64,000 nt of DNA from Hemibagrus wyckioides. Lineage: Eukaryota > Chordata > Actinopteri > Siluriformes > Bagridae. Location of the stretch: positions 27,502,855 to 27,566,854 of the forward strand of contig NC_080715.1 of NCBI RefSeq assembly GCF_019097595.1, written 5' to 3'. The notes below the pieces were generated by a model that did no database searches, had not been told where the DNA came from, and was given only the letters and a program-made list of their open reading frames with translations. Positions 44,501 to 58,695 of this stretch are shown piece after piece; position 1 is the stretch's first letter, and the number at the start of each line of letters is the position of its first letter. The translations under genes and the position numbers were made by a program.

Positions 44501-47500
44501 ATTAATTGTGCAAAGTAAGAGAAGGAACTGTGAAGTTACAAATCACTGTCCCATATGGCCGATGCCCAATTTAGCACTTTCCCGATAAGTAATGACATTA
44601 AAATGGTGCACATGCTACTCTCCTCTCAATAAGGTGTCTGGTTGATGCGCAAGGGCTTACGCTGAGAGGTGTACATGGTGGTGGACAAATCCAAAATGCA
44701 AAACAGAGAATTGAGGAAATGGTAAGCAAGTCACAGGTCATACACTATGACACAAACATGAGAGAACAGAGAACACGGCTTGGTAAGATACTAACAATAC
44801 TTCACGCCAAACACTGGCATGTATGCTGTTTAAATGTCCCATAAAACCGGAAGTGGGCTTGACCCGGAAGCCGCTGAATATTCGCGGAAGGTGGTTTGCA
44901 GGTGGTATTGCAGGATGTGATGTTGCATGTATTTGAAAGAACAAGCTTTATTTAATACTTATTTGGTTTAATCCATATTTCTGTTCAACATAATACACTA
45001 AGCTCCTGATTAGTGGTGCTGGCTTTGCATTCACTATTTTAGTATATTAATGAGGATGCTAAATTAAACTTTCTGAGTATTTCTACATTTTTGTTTAGCG
45101 TTGCGAACAAACACAGTCTCAATATTATGTAATCAGAGTGATGACCCATTACAGCTACCAGACATTTAGCCTTCCGTTTGTCAGCTTTCTGGCCTTGGCT
45201 CTGGATTGACACAGATTAACTAGGCTTATTCTGAGACTATGTGCTGTGCTGCAAAGAAATAATAGCGGCACCTTCCAAAGTGGTATGGACACCATCCCGC
45301 CCCTAAAAGGCCAGCCTTGCACTCATAACTGCTCCAATTATATATTATCTATAAAGCCCACATTGTTTTCTGAGCACCATCTGGACATCCAGCAGTTCAG
45401 CAACAATAACCTGCTGTAAGCTAGATCGCCATGCTGCATTGGGACTGAGCTAGAGCATATTACTGCATCGGACATTGCCTTCACTAATTTTTACACTTAC
45501 TCTTAGCAAAAAGCCTAGATTATTTCACATGCTGTAAGATAGTCTTGTATGTTGTCTTTAGACAGAAATAAAAAATTAAAATGCAGCAAAATGTGAAAAA
45601 TTTGTAAACAAAAATCACAGTTTAAAATTAATGATGTATGAAGAAAACGGTATAATTTATATAGCTATAAAGGCAATAAATTCATAGCAAACAGTTTGAA
45701 ACCAGGAACTACTGTATGTCACAGCATGACACTTGTTAATGTGTGAGGTGTGTCATAAAGCTAAGAAATACATGAGAAAGATGCTGGTTTGGTCATATTC
45801 AACTTGAGTTGCATACAAGAATGCCAGTACAGCAGCTTGCCTAAACAAAAAAAAATTCAGTTGCCTCATGATTTCCCAAAATAGCATCACATGCCAATGT
45901 AGTAATAATGTTTAAATAGATTGGGTTGGGTTTTGGTTAGTCCTATTTATATTGAACAACATTATAATAATTTCTAACCCTCTTGTGGGGGTTAGAAATT
46001 AACCTCTTTGAGTGAGCAAATGAACAACAAAAGATTAAAAGAAGTAAAACATTTCATAAATCATAACTCTACAACTAAAAAAATAGAACAATTCATAATT
46101 CATAATAACTTCACAGCTAATAGGCAAACTATTGATTCTTTAAATTGATTCCTGATGTGAATCACTTAAAAGATTTTTCAACCAATGATGGTGTAGGTAA
46201 TTCAATAAATGGAGTGTATTGATTTTTAGCTGGTTACAGGCTAATGAGTCTTATTGTATAATTGAGGATTCAAAGAATTTATGCTCTAAAATATGCTCTA
46301 ACCATACCTAACAAGTCAGCTATACATTATACAGAGTTGAATATGCTATTTTAAACTAACTGAAATAAAAAAAAAAGCATTTGCCAATTTGCTCTGAGGG
46401 ACATGGCTGTGTTATGTAGAAAATTGTGGAGCTTATTTCTACACTTACACTGTGATTAAAAAATATAGGAGACTAGGAATCTAAGGCTAAAGTTGTAGTA
46501 CTTCCTCTCTTTGACTTTCTCCATGAACTTTTTCTGATTGTTTAATGTATAGCAAACAAAGATTACATCAACCAAGTCTCCTATTAGCCCAAGCAGGTGT
46601 GTTTCTCACACGAGAGAACAAAATGTGAACCCACAGTGGGAATAACATTGTGTACTGCAGGTAAAACCCTGACTCTCAGTCTCTGCCACAAGTTGCTCAG
46701 TTGCTAGAGTTTTATTTTTACCTGACTTTGCTCTTTTGCAGAAGTGGAACAGAGCAGCCATGGGTGTGAAGTGCACACTGAGTGTGTTCTGTCCTTGTGG
46801 TATTTCAGACACAATATTGTTTTCCCAAGCATTTGTGTTCTGTTATTTTTGTCATCTGACAATGTGTGTGAAAAGATGGCCATATGACACAGTGAAGGTT
46901 TCCTTTTTGTGTCTGAATGTGATCTGTTCTCGAGAACGCACACACACACAGAATCAGTTTCCTTCTGGAACTTGAGGCAAGGACTTGTGGAGGTCGTGGA
47001 TTCTGCAGCATGAAAAAGTAATAATAAATGCACTATGGTCCAGGACACATCTCATGCATCCCATGGCCAATAAATCAGTGACCACTGATGCTCATGCATC
47101 ATTTATAAACTATGTGTCTGACTGAAAGATTTGAAAATAGCTTCACTTTTTATAGCGCCACTTTGAAGGTCATGTGATCATGTAAAGCAAGAAATGTACT
47201 GTAGAGTTTTACGAATTGCCAAAGATTTGATTCGATGACGTGTCTCACATGATCTCAGGTTTAACACAGAATGGTAAGGATAAAGATACTGTATCTCCTG
47301 ATGTTCACAGGGTGCTTTGTGGACTCAGCACTTCTCATGCCCTGGTTTATGTCCCTGTCCAATGAATGATTTATTCCAGGAGAAATCACAGGCTGCAGAA
47401 CTCAGAGTTTGTCTACGTCAGCATGTTTACACCCCATTCTCACATGAACCAGTGAATTGTGGCACAGATCTCACTAGGTGGAGCTCTGTGAGCTTTGAAC

Positions 47501-47589
47501 ACAGCCATATGTCATGTTTTTTTTTTAAAGCCATATGTCATACAATCATACGCTTTAAAACTTAGACATAAGTGATTATGGAGAAATAT
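44501..47589. other. Non-coding interval
   Basis: No protein gene is seen. 44640-44910 looks like retroelement internal or LTR-edge sequence. A 12-bp-stem hairpin AATTTCTAACCC / GGGTTAGAAATT lies at about 45970-46004. 45130-45470 is unique, balanced sequence. Open frames near 46700-47050 and 47317-47565 overlap on both strands and lack domains. Confidence 0.5.
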
Positions 47590-48720
47590 AAAGACAGATC
47601 TGTAAGAATTTGGACAGAGACACAATTTTCAACATTAGTTTTTAAATGAAGTCACCAAAGTGTTATTGAAGTTTAAACTTATTTGAAGGGTCTTAACAAA
47701 AATATCACATTAACCATTAAGGAATTACAATCATTTTCATAGACTTAAACACAATCGGACATAACTAACATAATTATGAATATAACTATTTTAAATATAA
47801 GCTTTAATATCTATTGGAGTCAATGCCTGCCTGACGTCTTGAGCTCATGGGCATTACCAAATGCAGAGTTTCCTCACTTTTAGCTTCAGTAAGTGAAAAG
47901 CATGCTCATTTGGGTTGAAGTCAGGTGACTTACTCTGCCATTCAATTCCTTTGCCTTATAAAGCTTTGGGTTGCTTTTGTTGTATGTTTTGGGTCACCAT
48001 CTGCCTGTACTGTGAGGCATAAGTTTTGCAACATTTGACTGAATCTGAGCAGAACGTATAGCTCTGTACACTGCAGAATTCATCCTGCTACTTCAACAGT
48101 CACATCATCAATAACACCAGTGACCCAGTTCTATTGGTAGCCATACATGCTCAGGCCATAACACTGCCTTCATTCTATCCTATGCTTTAGATCATGAGCC
48201 CTTTCTTTTCTTCTTTATCCTCTTCTCTTCCCATTAATGGTGTTAATCTAGATGTCTACCTAGTTGTTATGAACATCAACATCCTAAAGATTTTATAAAT
48301 GAATAAAATGCTTGATTTGCTTTCTCAGTGACATGGCCATGGTCAAGTATGGAAGAGCTTAATTTATACTAATTTCACTTGAAATGTTTCAAACAGTTTA
48401 TGAGCAGGCATTCACTTTTTGTAGTAGTTATTTTTTTCTGGTAAGGTTTGTATAAAATATTTAGATTCTTTCCTGACAGGTATGAGAAGAGGTTACAAAC
48501 AGTTCAGTGGAGCACCAGGGAATTAAAAAAAAATCTTATTTGCTTTTGTGCCTCATAACATTTTCAACTCTTTGTTCTGGCCAATCCTTTTTTTATATGA
48601 CTTGGAGTGAATTTTACCAAGTCTAGTTTTTTGTTCTGTTCTGACTGGCTATTGTCATCTATCATATTGACCCACTGGTATCTCCATGGCATGCAAGTGT
48701 TATAATTCCTTATTATTATT
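47590..48720 (-). mobile_element. Tc1/mariner-like relic
   Basis: The phrase pattern (AAGCATGCTCATTTGGGTT, then GCCATTCA; later TGCTCAGGCCATAACACTGCC) matches the minus-strand transposase of old fish Tc1/mariner elements. No open frame survives and the ends are uncertain. Confidence 0.5.
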
Positions 48721-49092
48721 TTTTAATATTATGACAGAAGAGGTTTATAGTTGATGCAATATTGGGATTGCCTTTCTCAGTGGTCCTACCCTAGAGAACC
48801 AATCTTTTGACCTTTTCTCTTACAATGCCACTCCTTCCTATTCAAATTCACCTATTTCTGTTACCTTACCACTCACTACATTTTCCTAAGTACTCTTGGA
48901 ACAGTGCTGGATGAGAAGTGGTGGTATTTTTCTGGCAGAATCGGGGCGAGAGCACGAGGGAGTTGGTGTTGTAGAGTCTAGTGACAGGTCATAATAAGAT
49001 ATTTTGCAATGATGGTGGGCATCTCACAGCTACAGTTCAACTGGGCCAGGCTGCAGAAGGAGGGAGAGACTGAGAATAAAGCAGGGTAAGAA

Positions 49093-49131
<39 letters not shown>

Positions 49132-50489
49132 GATGTCACTGGCACCTTTCCCTCCTGCTGTTCCTCCCTGTGGGTCATGTCTTTTCCCAACACATACTAA
49201 ACAATCTCTCTCTTCTGTCATGGTGCAGCTATATAATGGGATTTTGATCCTTAAATGTTAAATGCACAGTCACAAAGGGGAGCTCAAGCTTTTAGCCTCT
49301 TATCTTTGAATAAATCACGCCCCATTCGTTCCTTGCTTACCTCAGGAAAGACACGAATCAGCTCCTTGGCATGGAAGCAATCACTTATCCCACTGATAGG
49401 CAAACAGAGTGCTCCTGGCAGGAAATAGCTGGAGGGGGCTGAACATAAGCACCATATCAAATGATGTTTATCACACTATTTGGACCAGACTACAAGCAGG
49501 ACAAAAAAGATGGAATGATGAAGGAGAAGTTGAAAAGAATGATGGAGATTTGGACAATGGTAAAGTTAAAGAGAACTGAATGATGGAAAGAAGAGAAAGA
49601 ACGGAGGAGTTCAAAACTGCAGTGATTCCGATGAAAATGAAAAGAAGTAAAAACAGATATACTTATTTCCAGTGGGAGATCTAATCTAAACAAAACAGTT
49701 TATATCAGATTATACCTACAAAAATGCACAAAAGTAAAATAAAATAAAATAAATAAAATTACAAAGTGATCTACTAAAAAAGGCATAACTGACTAAAAGG
49801 TTTTACAGAAGTGAGAAAATGTATCTATTACCAGAATATCTGGAATTTTATTTCTGCCCAAGTCTGTTGTCTCAGTAGTTTTTATGGACTTCACACGAAC
49901 AAGCATCTGGGAATATGACCTGCATTTTATCTTGATATATAGATAAAATGTCTGGTAGAAATAAGGTACCATTTATTATTATTTTATTTTCTTTCATTGA
50001 AAAAAAGCACTGGGTGAAGTAAAAAATACAAAACAAAAAAATACAGACAATGTTTAAACGGTCTTGTCAGAGAAACCTGCCAAAGGTCAAACTTCCAAAG
50101 ATTTTAGGTAAGGTAAGTTTGTAGCACAAATATAGCTTACATACATGTTACTGTAATTTGTCTTACTAATGATCTAGTGGAGCTTGGTGGCTATGCAGCC
50201 TAAGCCTAGCAGTTACTTACTAATCAATTAGGTTGTATTACAATGAAATATACAGTCCATTCTGAAACTAATGAATAAACAAAGCTGATTCATCTGTTTA
50301 TGCCTACACCAAGTCATTTGGGTGTGAGTTTAAAAGATGGATGTGAGATGAGAGATGAGAAACCTTTTCAATCACAAACCCATTTTAGGACTAAGTAAAT
50401 GAAAAAAAAAAGGAACTTGTTTCAGGGGGGAGTTTCCTCTTCAGGAGGTGAAATGCCATAGAAGACTAAAAGGCATTTAGATTTGTTTG

Positions 50490-50542
<53 letters not shown>

Positions 50543-53500
50543 TTACATATAATTAATATTTCTATAATTAATATGTATATATCTTTCATACACAATATCA
50601 CTTTAAAATTTCAAAACAAACAAACAAACACAGAAAAAAAAAATACACCATTGTGGATCAAGGCCTGAAGAAATCTTAAGATGCAGTCTGGAGCTCAGCC
50701 TCCATCAGCAACCAGCAAACAAAGGCAGCAAACTGTTAAAACAGAAAACATATGTCGAACATACAAATGCCAGAGCAAACAAACACAGAAAAAAATAGTG
50801 AAAGAGAATGTGAGAAGCGGCAGCAAAAACTTTAACAGCATCCTCAAGTGGAAACAGAAGAATATATCAATTAAGTAGTAAATAAAGCATTAAAATTCTT
50901 TTTCTACACTCCTGACACACATTCACACTCCTTTAAATACCCACATGTTCCTGGTAATATAAAGACAACAAGCATTCACTCAATACAACATACTTAAAAA
51001 TTAACAGTACATTCCAAACACCCCAAAGCTGTGTGTTTTTTCTGAAGTAAGGGGGAAAAAACATTTGTTTGGCAAGGTGTTTTGCACAGATAAGGCATCC
51101 AATTGCTGTTGACTCAGCACCTAGCTAGAGGAAAAAAGCTTCATGATCGATACATCATCAATCATTGCGTTTAATGTGAGCGGCACCAAATCTGGGCTGG
51201 AATGAGAATAGGGGGATTATGCTGGATAGGGTAGAAAGACAAGCATCTTAGAGGATTTGCATGTTAAAACCAAATGGACAAAAGAGAACAATATAGAGAA
51301 GAGAGCGTACAAGACCAGTCATGATCAATAAAACAAGTTTCTATGGAATGCTTGAGTGTGCTTGTTGTCATGGAAAATTCATTTTCAAGATCTAAATTCT
51401 TTGTTTGGCTTGAAGTATTTGAAATTTACACACAGCTTATGACAGAGAATAACTTAATACAATAACAGTCCTTGCATCTATGACTCACTGCTTTGGTATC
51501 ATATCTCATAATCCATTAATAATAATAATAAAAAACAAAAAAAAACAAACAACAAAAACAACAAATAAAATCAGATAAAACCTCTACAAAAGCCTTGACC
51601 TTTCTAAATCAAGCACAAATATGTCTCTCATATTTTTCACATATTTGTCTCGAATCATAGACTTTATTCATATTAAGCTGGGGAGGGAATAACTATAGTT
51701 TCTATACCATAAGTGAGAACAAGAAGGAACTTCTCTAGTGGATGTTTCCTAATATTAAATTTAATCATAAACTGTTAAAAATCACAACCTTTTGTTTACT
51801 GATAACTGGTCACTGTTGGTATAAGAGAACACTGGATTGTGCTGTTAAAGGAATAATAATCCACTTCAGGTTAATGGATTGAATATAAAAGTAAAATATG
51901 TTAGCATGGTTAGTAACCCCTTGGTTACCTTTCAGTTTATACATCATTACGCTGTCCACCTGGAATTTATGGACAGACAAAGATTTATAACATGTAAGGC
52001 TTAGTTTTCCAATGTATATCATTAATCTAAAGATAAATAAATGAACGAACACGTAAGAAACGTCCTGCTGAAATCTGCTCCTCCTTGTCTCATTTCTAAT
52101 TATTTGAGAGAGAGGGGGAGAGAGAGAGAGGGCGAGAGAGAGGGAAAGAGAGAGTAGATGAATGGATAAAGGAGATGAAGAAAGAAAGCTAGAATGATGT
52201 CTCAAAATAGGGGCAAAGGATGGGGGAAGTAAAAGAGAAACACACAGATGTGGGGGGAAAAAAGTAAAACAGTTTACACAAACCGCCATTCTGTCCCCCT
52301 AACAATCTGAGAGCCATTTGTCAAAGCCAGGAGGAGGAATAATGCAGCATTCTGCAGTACTGGCTGCCACCAGCACACACTAACAGATGATTTATTGGAC
52401 CTGAGCTACAGCTGGCACTACCACCCACTCACATCCAGCAGGGGCAGATGCAGTAGCCCAATGGACTCTTCTGGTGAGTGTTCCTACAGTGGCTAATGTC
52501 GCCACTGAAAAATAATTAAGCCAGTACTACTAAGCAATGTTATTGGAGTTTATAATATGCATCATATTTTGAGAACAGTATAGCACCACAAATAAACTGG
52601 AAATATTGCACTTCCCAAAATCAATAAATGCCCACGGTATCAGGCAGAATATCACCTGGACACCATAGACTTAAGCAGTCATGCAGAGCATCATTTCAAA
52701 TCATTTAGTACTGTTAGACTTCATAGTGTAATTATTCATGTATAAATATTCAGAATCCCCAGAGTATTCAAAATATCCAGAAGAAGCTGATTTCTTTTTG
52801 AGTCTGGTTCTGTTATTAAGGTGTCTTCCTTCTGTCATCTTGAAGGATCTAATTAACTAAATATCTGTAAACTTCACGTGTTAAGTGTACTATACACATA
52901 AAACTCAATTAAATTAAATTTAATATGAATAGAAATAGTATAACATGCTATATATCCAGTAGTATGAATATCCAAATACTCAGACAGAAGTGTCTCAGTG
53001 GATCATCTGTCATCCTTATCAGAGGTTAAGTTGTTGTTGGTGTTTTTTATGATGCCATACTATTTGGGAGAAAAGAACAATAAGTGGCAGCTTCATAAAT
53101 GTATGGCTACGACGATTGGTTACCTGTGTTCATTTCTGGTTGCAGGAGATTCAAGGAGAAATGGAAATGGCTTTGTATTACAGGTTCTTTTTGTTTTTTG
53201 GGGGTTTGTATTATTACAAAATAGCCGTCATGAGAATGAAAGCCATATTTAAATCGTCTGGAATACTGGGGAATAATGACACAGGCTCCCTCCTGCACTA
53301 CAAAATGCAGTACACAGTGGAGTGAACAATAAATTTGCTTTGACATTCAACAAAAGTTGTTCATTTTTTAACAGAGATAAAAAGGTAGAATTACTTAAAA
53401 TGCTTTAGCACTAATCACTTGAGCCCAAACTCTTTAAATAGAATGTGCATGTGAATGAGAAAGTGTGAGGAAACCTGCTGTGTGCATCTTCAATTGGGAA

Positions 53501-53922
53501 CTAATTATTTAATCAAAGAAAAAAAAAAGCTTGCCAAGCATAGCTCAATCAGATACCTAATAACACTGCTGCAAAATAAGGAACTGCATGGGACAGGAAA
53601 TTTTACTAAGTGAATTTGAATATCTGGATCAAACCTTAATGATAACATGGGTGCGGCAGAAAGGTTAAAAAAATATACAAAATATAATATTATTTTTTTT
53701 TTCCTAATCTGAAACAACTTATCTTAGAGGATTCTTGTTAAAAAAAGATGTCAGTTGGTCCAACAGTTCTGTAGATGCCTGTGAGTACCTTGTTTAGCTT
53801 GGTGGCTCCTCTGCCTGTTTACTATGGTAGTTTACCATCTTATTTCATGTTTATTACTGCCAGTTCCCAACCTCTAGTGCATTTTCACAAGATACAAAGA
53901 AGCCATCCACCATATCTTTAGG
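48721..53922. other. Non-coding interval with microsatellites
   Basis: No gene is seen. Simple repeats: (GA)n at 49098-49128, (AAT)n at 50489-50541 and GA-rich at 52107-52155. The long minus-strand frame 51810-52289 is generated by the GA tract. The frame 53116-53325 ends near an AATAAA but has no domain. Confidence 0.55.
52290..52520. other. Candidate conserved non-coding block A
   Basis: About 230 bp of non-repetitive, balanced-composition sequence stand out in AT-rich surroundings. The call is composition-based only; no known element recognised. Confidence 0.25.
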
Positions 53923-54150
53923 GCAGTGGTAGCTCATGTGGTTAAAGCTCTGAGTTGTTTATCGGAAGATCGAGGTTCAAACCCTAGCACCAAAAAAGAT
54001 GCTGCTGTTTGGCCTCTAAGTAAGGCCCTTAACCCAGTCCTGCTCCAGTGGCGCTGTATCAGCTGAACATGCTTGGAGGAATGCACTGCTGTCTTTCATA
54101 TTCATAAACTGCCTAACCCTAGCATTTTTCTGGTTGATAAAAAATAAATG
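53923..54150 (+). mobile_element. tRNA-derived SINE
   Basis: The head has a pol III A box (GTGGTAGCTCATGTGGTTAA) and B box (GGTTCAAACCC) spaced as in a tRNA. It is followed by the fish SINE body GGCCCTTAACCCAGTCCTGC and GGCGCTGTATCAGCTG, and ends with an A-rich AAAATAAATGAATG tail. Confidence 0.75.
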
Positions 54151-54746
54151 AATGTCATACTTTCTTAGACAAAGAACCAGGCCAATAAAATGACCAAGAT
54201 GTGAAATTTGTTTGTTATATGTGAGAATGTGTCTATATAAAGATGAAAATTGAAGAGAGCCAGCAAAACATATTGACTTTCTCAGCAGGAATCTTTTATA
54301 TCTTCTAAAAACTCCAGTTCCAAAACCATCACCTGGCTACACCTTTGTAAAATTATCTTCACTCCATGAACCCAGTAATGTGGCAGCTTTAATCAGCCAT
54401 CTTTAGAAAAAAAAGAAATGCCCAGAGCAACGTTAATGAATTTATGATTCTGCTGTGCACTTCCAAATAAAGACCTTGTCTAGCTTCCCTGATTTCTTCA
54501 TTAACATGTGCTCACTGTAACCAATAACCCCATCAAGCTATGCAATAAATGTTCATTTATTCCTGTTATATTTTTATTTGGCTTACCAATGGAACCACTG
54601 ATCCAAAATTGTTCATTTTGACATTTAATGAGTCTTTTAATTACCATTCGCTGAAATTATAAAGGTGTTATTTTATTGCACTGAATGGTTAATAAACTAG
54701 CCATTTTCTTTTATTAGGGACATTTTATAGTCTTGATTTGTCAAAG

Positions 54747-54874
54747 GTTGATAACTGCTGGATAGCAAGATGGTGTTACACAGTCATGCATTTGTTTTTA
54801 TATATATATACTGTATATGAAGCTGACAAAATGCATGGCAGTAACACAATCTTGCTATCCAGCAGTTTTTAACC
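54747..54874 (+). ncRNA. Long stable hairpin, pre-miRNA-like (unassigned)
   Basis: The arms 54747-54797 and 54826-54874 are near-perfect reverse complements. Both contain ACTGCTGGATAGCAAGAT or its complement and ATGCATTT or its complement, giving about a 50-bp stem with few mismatches and a loop of roughly 30 nt that is AT-rich. I do not recognise it as a known microRNA. It could be a microRNA precursor or a tiny foldback transposon. Confidence 0.35.
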
Positions 54875-55024
54875 AGATATGCTTAGATGTGATGGTTTCC
54901 ACATTAAGAGGTTTCAACTCAGCATAGAGTTTTCTTTCCTCCAGGTGAAATCTTTTTTTTTTTTTTTTTGGCAGCATCTTCACATGTATTTTTGGCAGCA
55001 CTGTACATGAACTATAATCAACAA

Positions 55025-55195
55025 CTCATTAACATGTAATAAATGAGCTTCTTAAGCTGAGAGCCGGGCCACGGTGATAACAAATGCATAGCGGACACTA
55101 ACGTTGCTCCAATAAATCATGTCGGCAGTTGTAAACATGTGAGCAGTCTTTTGCACACACGGTTTATGAATGGCCTGACAGTGTCCCTCAGTCCC
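55025..55195. other. Candidate conserved non-coding block B
   Basis: Unique sequence with several homeodomain-type AAT core words and a central GCCGGGCCACGG segment, in an AT-rich desert. Composition-based suspicion only. Confidence 0.25.
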
Positions 55196-56994
55196 ATTGT
55201 CTATGGTATTATTTTTGTGGAAAACATAGCAAGTATAGTTTTGTAAAATTTGAGCTATACACTCTCCAGCATTTTTGTGATATACAGAAAATCATATTAC
55301 ATAAAAAATTCTTTCTTATATAACATGCTATTAATTTGTCAGCAGTCTAGTTACAGTATCTATTATATGCCATGTGGCATTACTGCCAGAGAACCTTACC
55401 ACTTCACCACTTCACTGATAATTAATTTGCTAATGTTTTTTGAAATGGGCTTACCCATGTAAATTACCCTTACTCCTCAGTGACCATCCCTGTTACTTAA
55501 AATCCCCTTCGATGTTCTGTGAATTTGTTCTCCAGAAATGAAAATTCATCGCCATCTGGTCCACCTCTCTACCATGATACATAAGAAACCTACTAAAATC
55601 CATCTCATTTTGCTGCCTTCGGAATAGCTGAATCAAATGCTAAATGAGACACTATGAGTTGTGTATATAAAAACGCATGTGTTGCACTGTTTTGGCTTCA
55701 GATATCATTGTCCTTTTTAAAATAATATAAATAATAATAATAATCTCTAGACTATACTCCAAATAGTCATCTGGTGTTATATTTGCATCCCCCAGTCCAA
55801 AACATCTCTAAATTTCCTATTTATAATGTAATAGATCTTTATTTAGGATCTATGAAGGTAAGTGATATAGAAATTAAGCATCCAGTCTTCCATAAAAACG
55901 GATGGTTTATTTGCCAAATCAGAATTGTTTAGCATCTCTGTAGATGACTGTTGAAATAATACCTTCGTAATGGCTCGGATCCTAATCAAGTCCTGGAATG
56001 TGAGTTTGTGCAGATGATTGTGATGAGATTTTCAAACAAATCTATCCTTCAGACATGCTTCCCTCACAACGGGTCACTGCCTCACATTTTATAATATGGA
56101 AGTCATTAGCTCTTTCTCAAGTCTGTTATGGTAAATAATCTATTGGGAGAAATAGAAGAAACTTGCATATAAGCTCCTACGTAGTTGTGTATTAAAGTCA
56201 TTTATCCCTCATGGATAGACTTGTTCAGGAATGTAATGTGTGTGTATGCATGTGTTGCTAAACACTAACAAAAAACAAACAGAAAAATGGCCATAATGAA
56301 AGAGTCATTGTGAGAGTGATGAGAGAAAAAGAAGGAAAGCAAGTAAGTGAGAGACAGTAATCATCAGCGTCGCTCTGGGTCATCTATCAGCACCAGGCCA
56401 GCATGTTGGACTGATCCAACCTTTAAATTGCCTCACATAATTACCATCATCATTCCGCCATGGTCAGAGTCATCTCCGACAATGAAAAACAAGTCTGTTT
56501 TCTTCCTTCAGATGTTAACTATGTTGTCATTACTGCTCTGTTTTCCCCTTTTACATTAGAAAGACATATTCCAAGAAAAAGGAAAGAAAAAAAGCTTTGG
56601 GCTGTCATCTGGATCACTGCTAAATCTGTTAGTAATGGGCAAATGAATAGATCAGTGAATGGTCAAACACACAGACAGTCATGCATATGGGCAGAGAGAC
56701 AGATGAATACATGGATTAAACATATTGCTAGTAAGCAATATAACACACAGTAATATTAAGAATGCAGTATACACATCTCGTACTGGGCTTCGGTATATCA
56801 TTTTACAACAGACTTAAAGACTAAAAGATGTTTTTTCTATAATGCATGTTCTTTATTTCTGTCTCACACCAAGCATGCAGGACAAGGGGAGGATGTCTAT
56901 TTCCTGTCAGCTGTCGATTTTCCTATTTCACATGTGTGGCTCACCAGATTGAAGCATCAGATTGCATTAATTAATGTAGCACTTCTGTTCTTTG

Positions 56995-56999
<5 letters not shown>

Positions 57000-57025
<26 letters not shown>

Positions 57026-57026
57026 A
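57000..57026. repeat. (CA)n microsatellite
   Basis: About 13 CA units. Confidence 0.95.
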
Positions 57027-57039
57027 TTACTGACTCCAC

Positions 57040-57560
57040 ATAATCCAATATGCCCCTTTTACACACTTTTGTTATCTCTGTCAATCCGAGGATTACATTA
57101 GGCCTCATCTCAAGGGCTTGGGCTAGATCATATTACTACACCATCAGTACGGATGTCTATTAAATTAGCTGCCTGAAAACAGCTGTGAGTGCCGGGGTGT
57201 GTTTGTGTGTATGTGTGTGTGTATAAGTGAATGTGGGTGGCTGTAGGTCAGTCAGGATGTGGCATATGTCGTCTGAAAAAGATTGAATATATGACAAATG
57301 TCCTCAAGGTCATAGGGTCACCTTCAAGTCGTTAGGGTTCAAACACCTCCGGCCTCTGAAAGTGACCAGAGGAAAGCAATCAACTTCAAACAAGGCGTAT
57401 TGGCACATCCAATCTGGGAGTAATTGGCAATCAAATTTGCCCTCTCCCATGAAGAGGGAAAGGCGCTAACCTCCATGGCCCTGTCTCCTTTGCTGTCTAG
57501 CAGAGCAAAGGAAGAATGATGCATCACATAATCACTCATGCTCTTAGCCATGTGTGTGTG
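57040..57560. other. Candidate conserved non-coding block C
   Basis: Two unique, balanced segments (57040-57180 and 57330-57560) are separated by GT-rich sequence. The minus-strand frame 57339-57551 has no domain and is likely incidental. Enhancer-type conservation is a guess. Confidence 0.25.
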
Positions 57561-58034
57561 TGTGCTTGAGTGTGGGCTTGAGTGTGTGCTTAAACACTTT
57601 TAAGAAAATCAACACATGATGAAAAGTTAAAAACAAAACAAATGGGGGAAGCAGTAAGCTAAAAAAAAATCACAAAGCAACAACAACAACAACAACAACA
57701 ACAAAATAACATGGCAGATCATTTCTATAATTTCTAAAATTATACAGCGTTTTGTACCAAAACATCCTGCATTTTAGTGTAAAACCCTATAAAAAACTCT
57801 ATAAATAAAGAAAAACCCAAATCCCGAGTTGTATTGAGTTCTCTAAAATCACATCACCTACACAAGCTTTATAGAGCGAATTATAGAGAGAATTTCTTCC
57901 CTGCTTTAGTTTTATGTCTTTTTGTGCAGCAGCGTGGTGGTGTCCTTATATCTGCTTAAAATGTCAATTTTCTCATGAGGTGGGCATCTTAAAAAGGAAT
58001 ATTGTCTAATTTGGTGTGTTTCCTGCACAACACT

Positions 58035-58470
58035 GTTATATCCTGCAAACATTATGTCCACTGACAGGTGAAGTGCCAGTGATTATCTCATCATGGCACC
58101 TGTTAGTGGGTGGGATATATTAGGCAGCAAGTGAACATTTTGTCCTCAATGTTGATGTGTTAGAAGCAGGTAAAATGGACAAGCATAAGGATTTGACAAG
58201 GGCCAAATTGTGATGGCGAGCATCTCCTAAACTGCAGCTCTTGTGGGGTGTTCCCGGTCTGCAGTGGTCAGTATCTATCAAAAGTCGAGGCTCATTGATG
58301 CACATGGGGAGTGAAGGCTGGTCCGTGTGATCCGATCCAACAGATGAGCTACTGCTGCTCAAATTGCTGAAGAAGTTAATGCTGGTTCTGATAGAAAGGT
58401 GTCAGAATACACAGTGCATCACAGGTCAGGGGCCAACACAATAGCAATTTGCCTGCTATTGTATACTATA
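58035..58470 (+). mobile_element. Tc1-like transposase 5' half, decayed
   Basis: The + strand keeps the N-terminal half of the Tc1-like transposase, with words such as GACAAGGGCCAAATTGTGAT and GGTGTTCCCGGTCTGCAGTG, and lost segments between them. It complements the C-terminal half kept at 14155. Confidence 0.65.
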
Positions 58471-58658
58471 TATAGTATATATAGTGTAATATATAAAGTA
58501 TAAAGCCCTCATCCCTGTGTATATGTGTAGTGCCACGAAATATTGTGTAGTGCGAATTTCTAGAAAGGTCAAAATTAAATTAGATTACTGAGGCTGTAAC
58601 CAGAGGACAAGAATAAATAAGAGAAGAAAGTGTGTGTGTGTGTGTGTGTGTGTGTGCA

Positions 58659-58695
<37 letters not shown>

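Noticed and set aside
51810..52289. 159-codon minus-strand open frame
   Set aside because: Its core is a GA tract read as Ser-Leu repeats and there is no domain or splice context.
53116..53325. 69-codon frame followed by AATAAA
   Set aside because: No domain, overlapping antisense frame of similar length, and no promoter or splice context.
53930..54000. Possible tRNA gene
   Set aside because: The A and B boxes belong to a SINE head with a SINE body and tail after it; the acceptor stem does not pair.
57339..57551. 70-codon minus-strand open frame
   Set aside because: No recognisable protein; the sequence looks more like a non-coding unique block.
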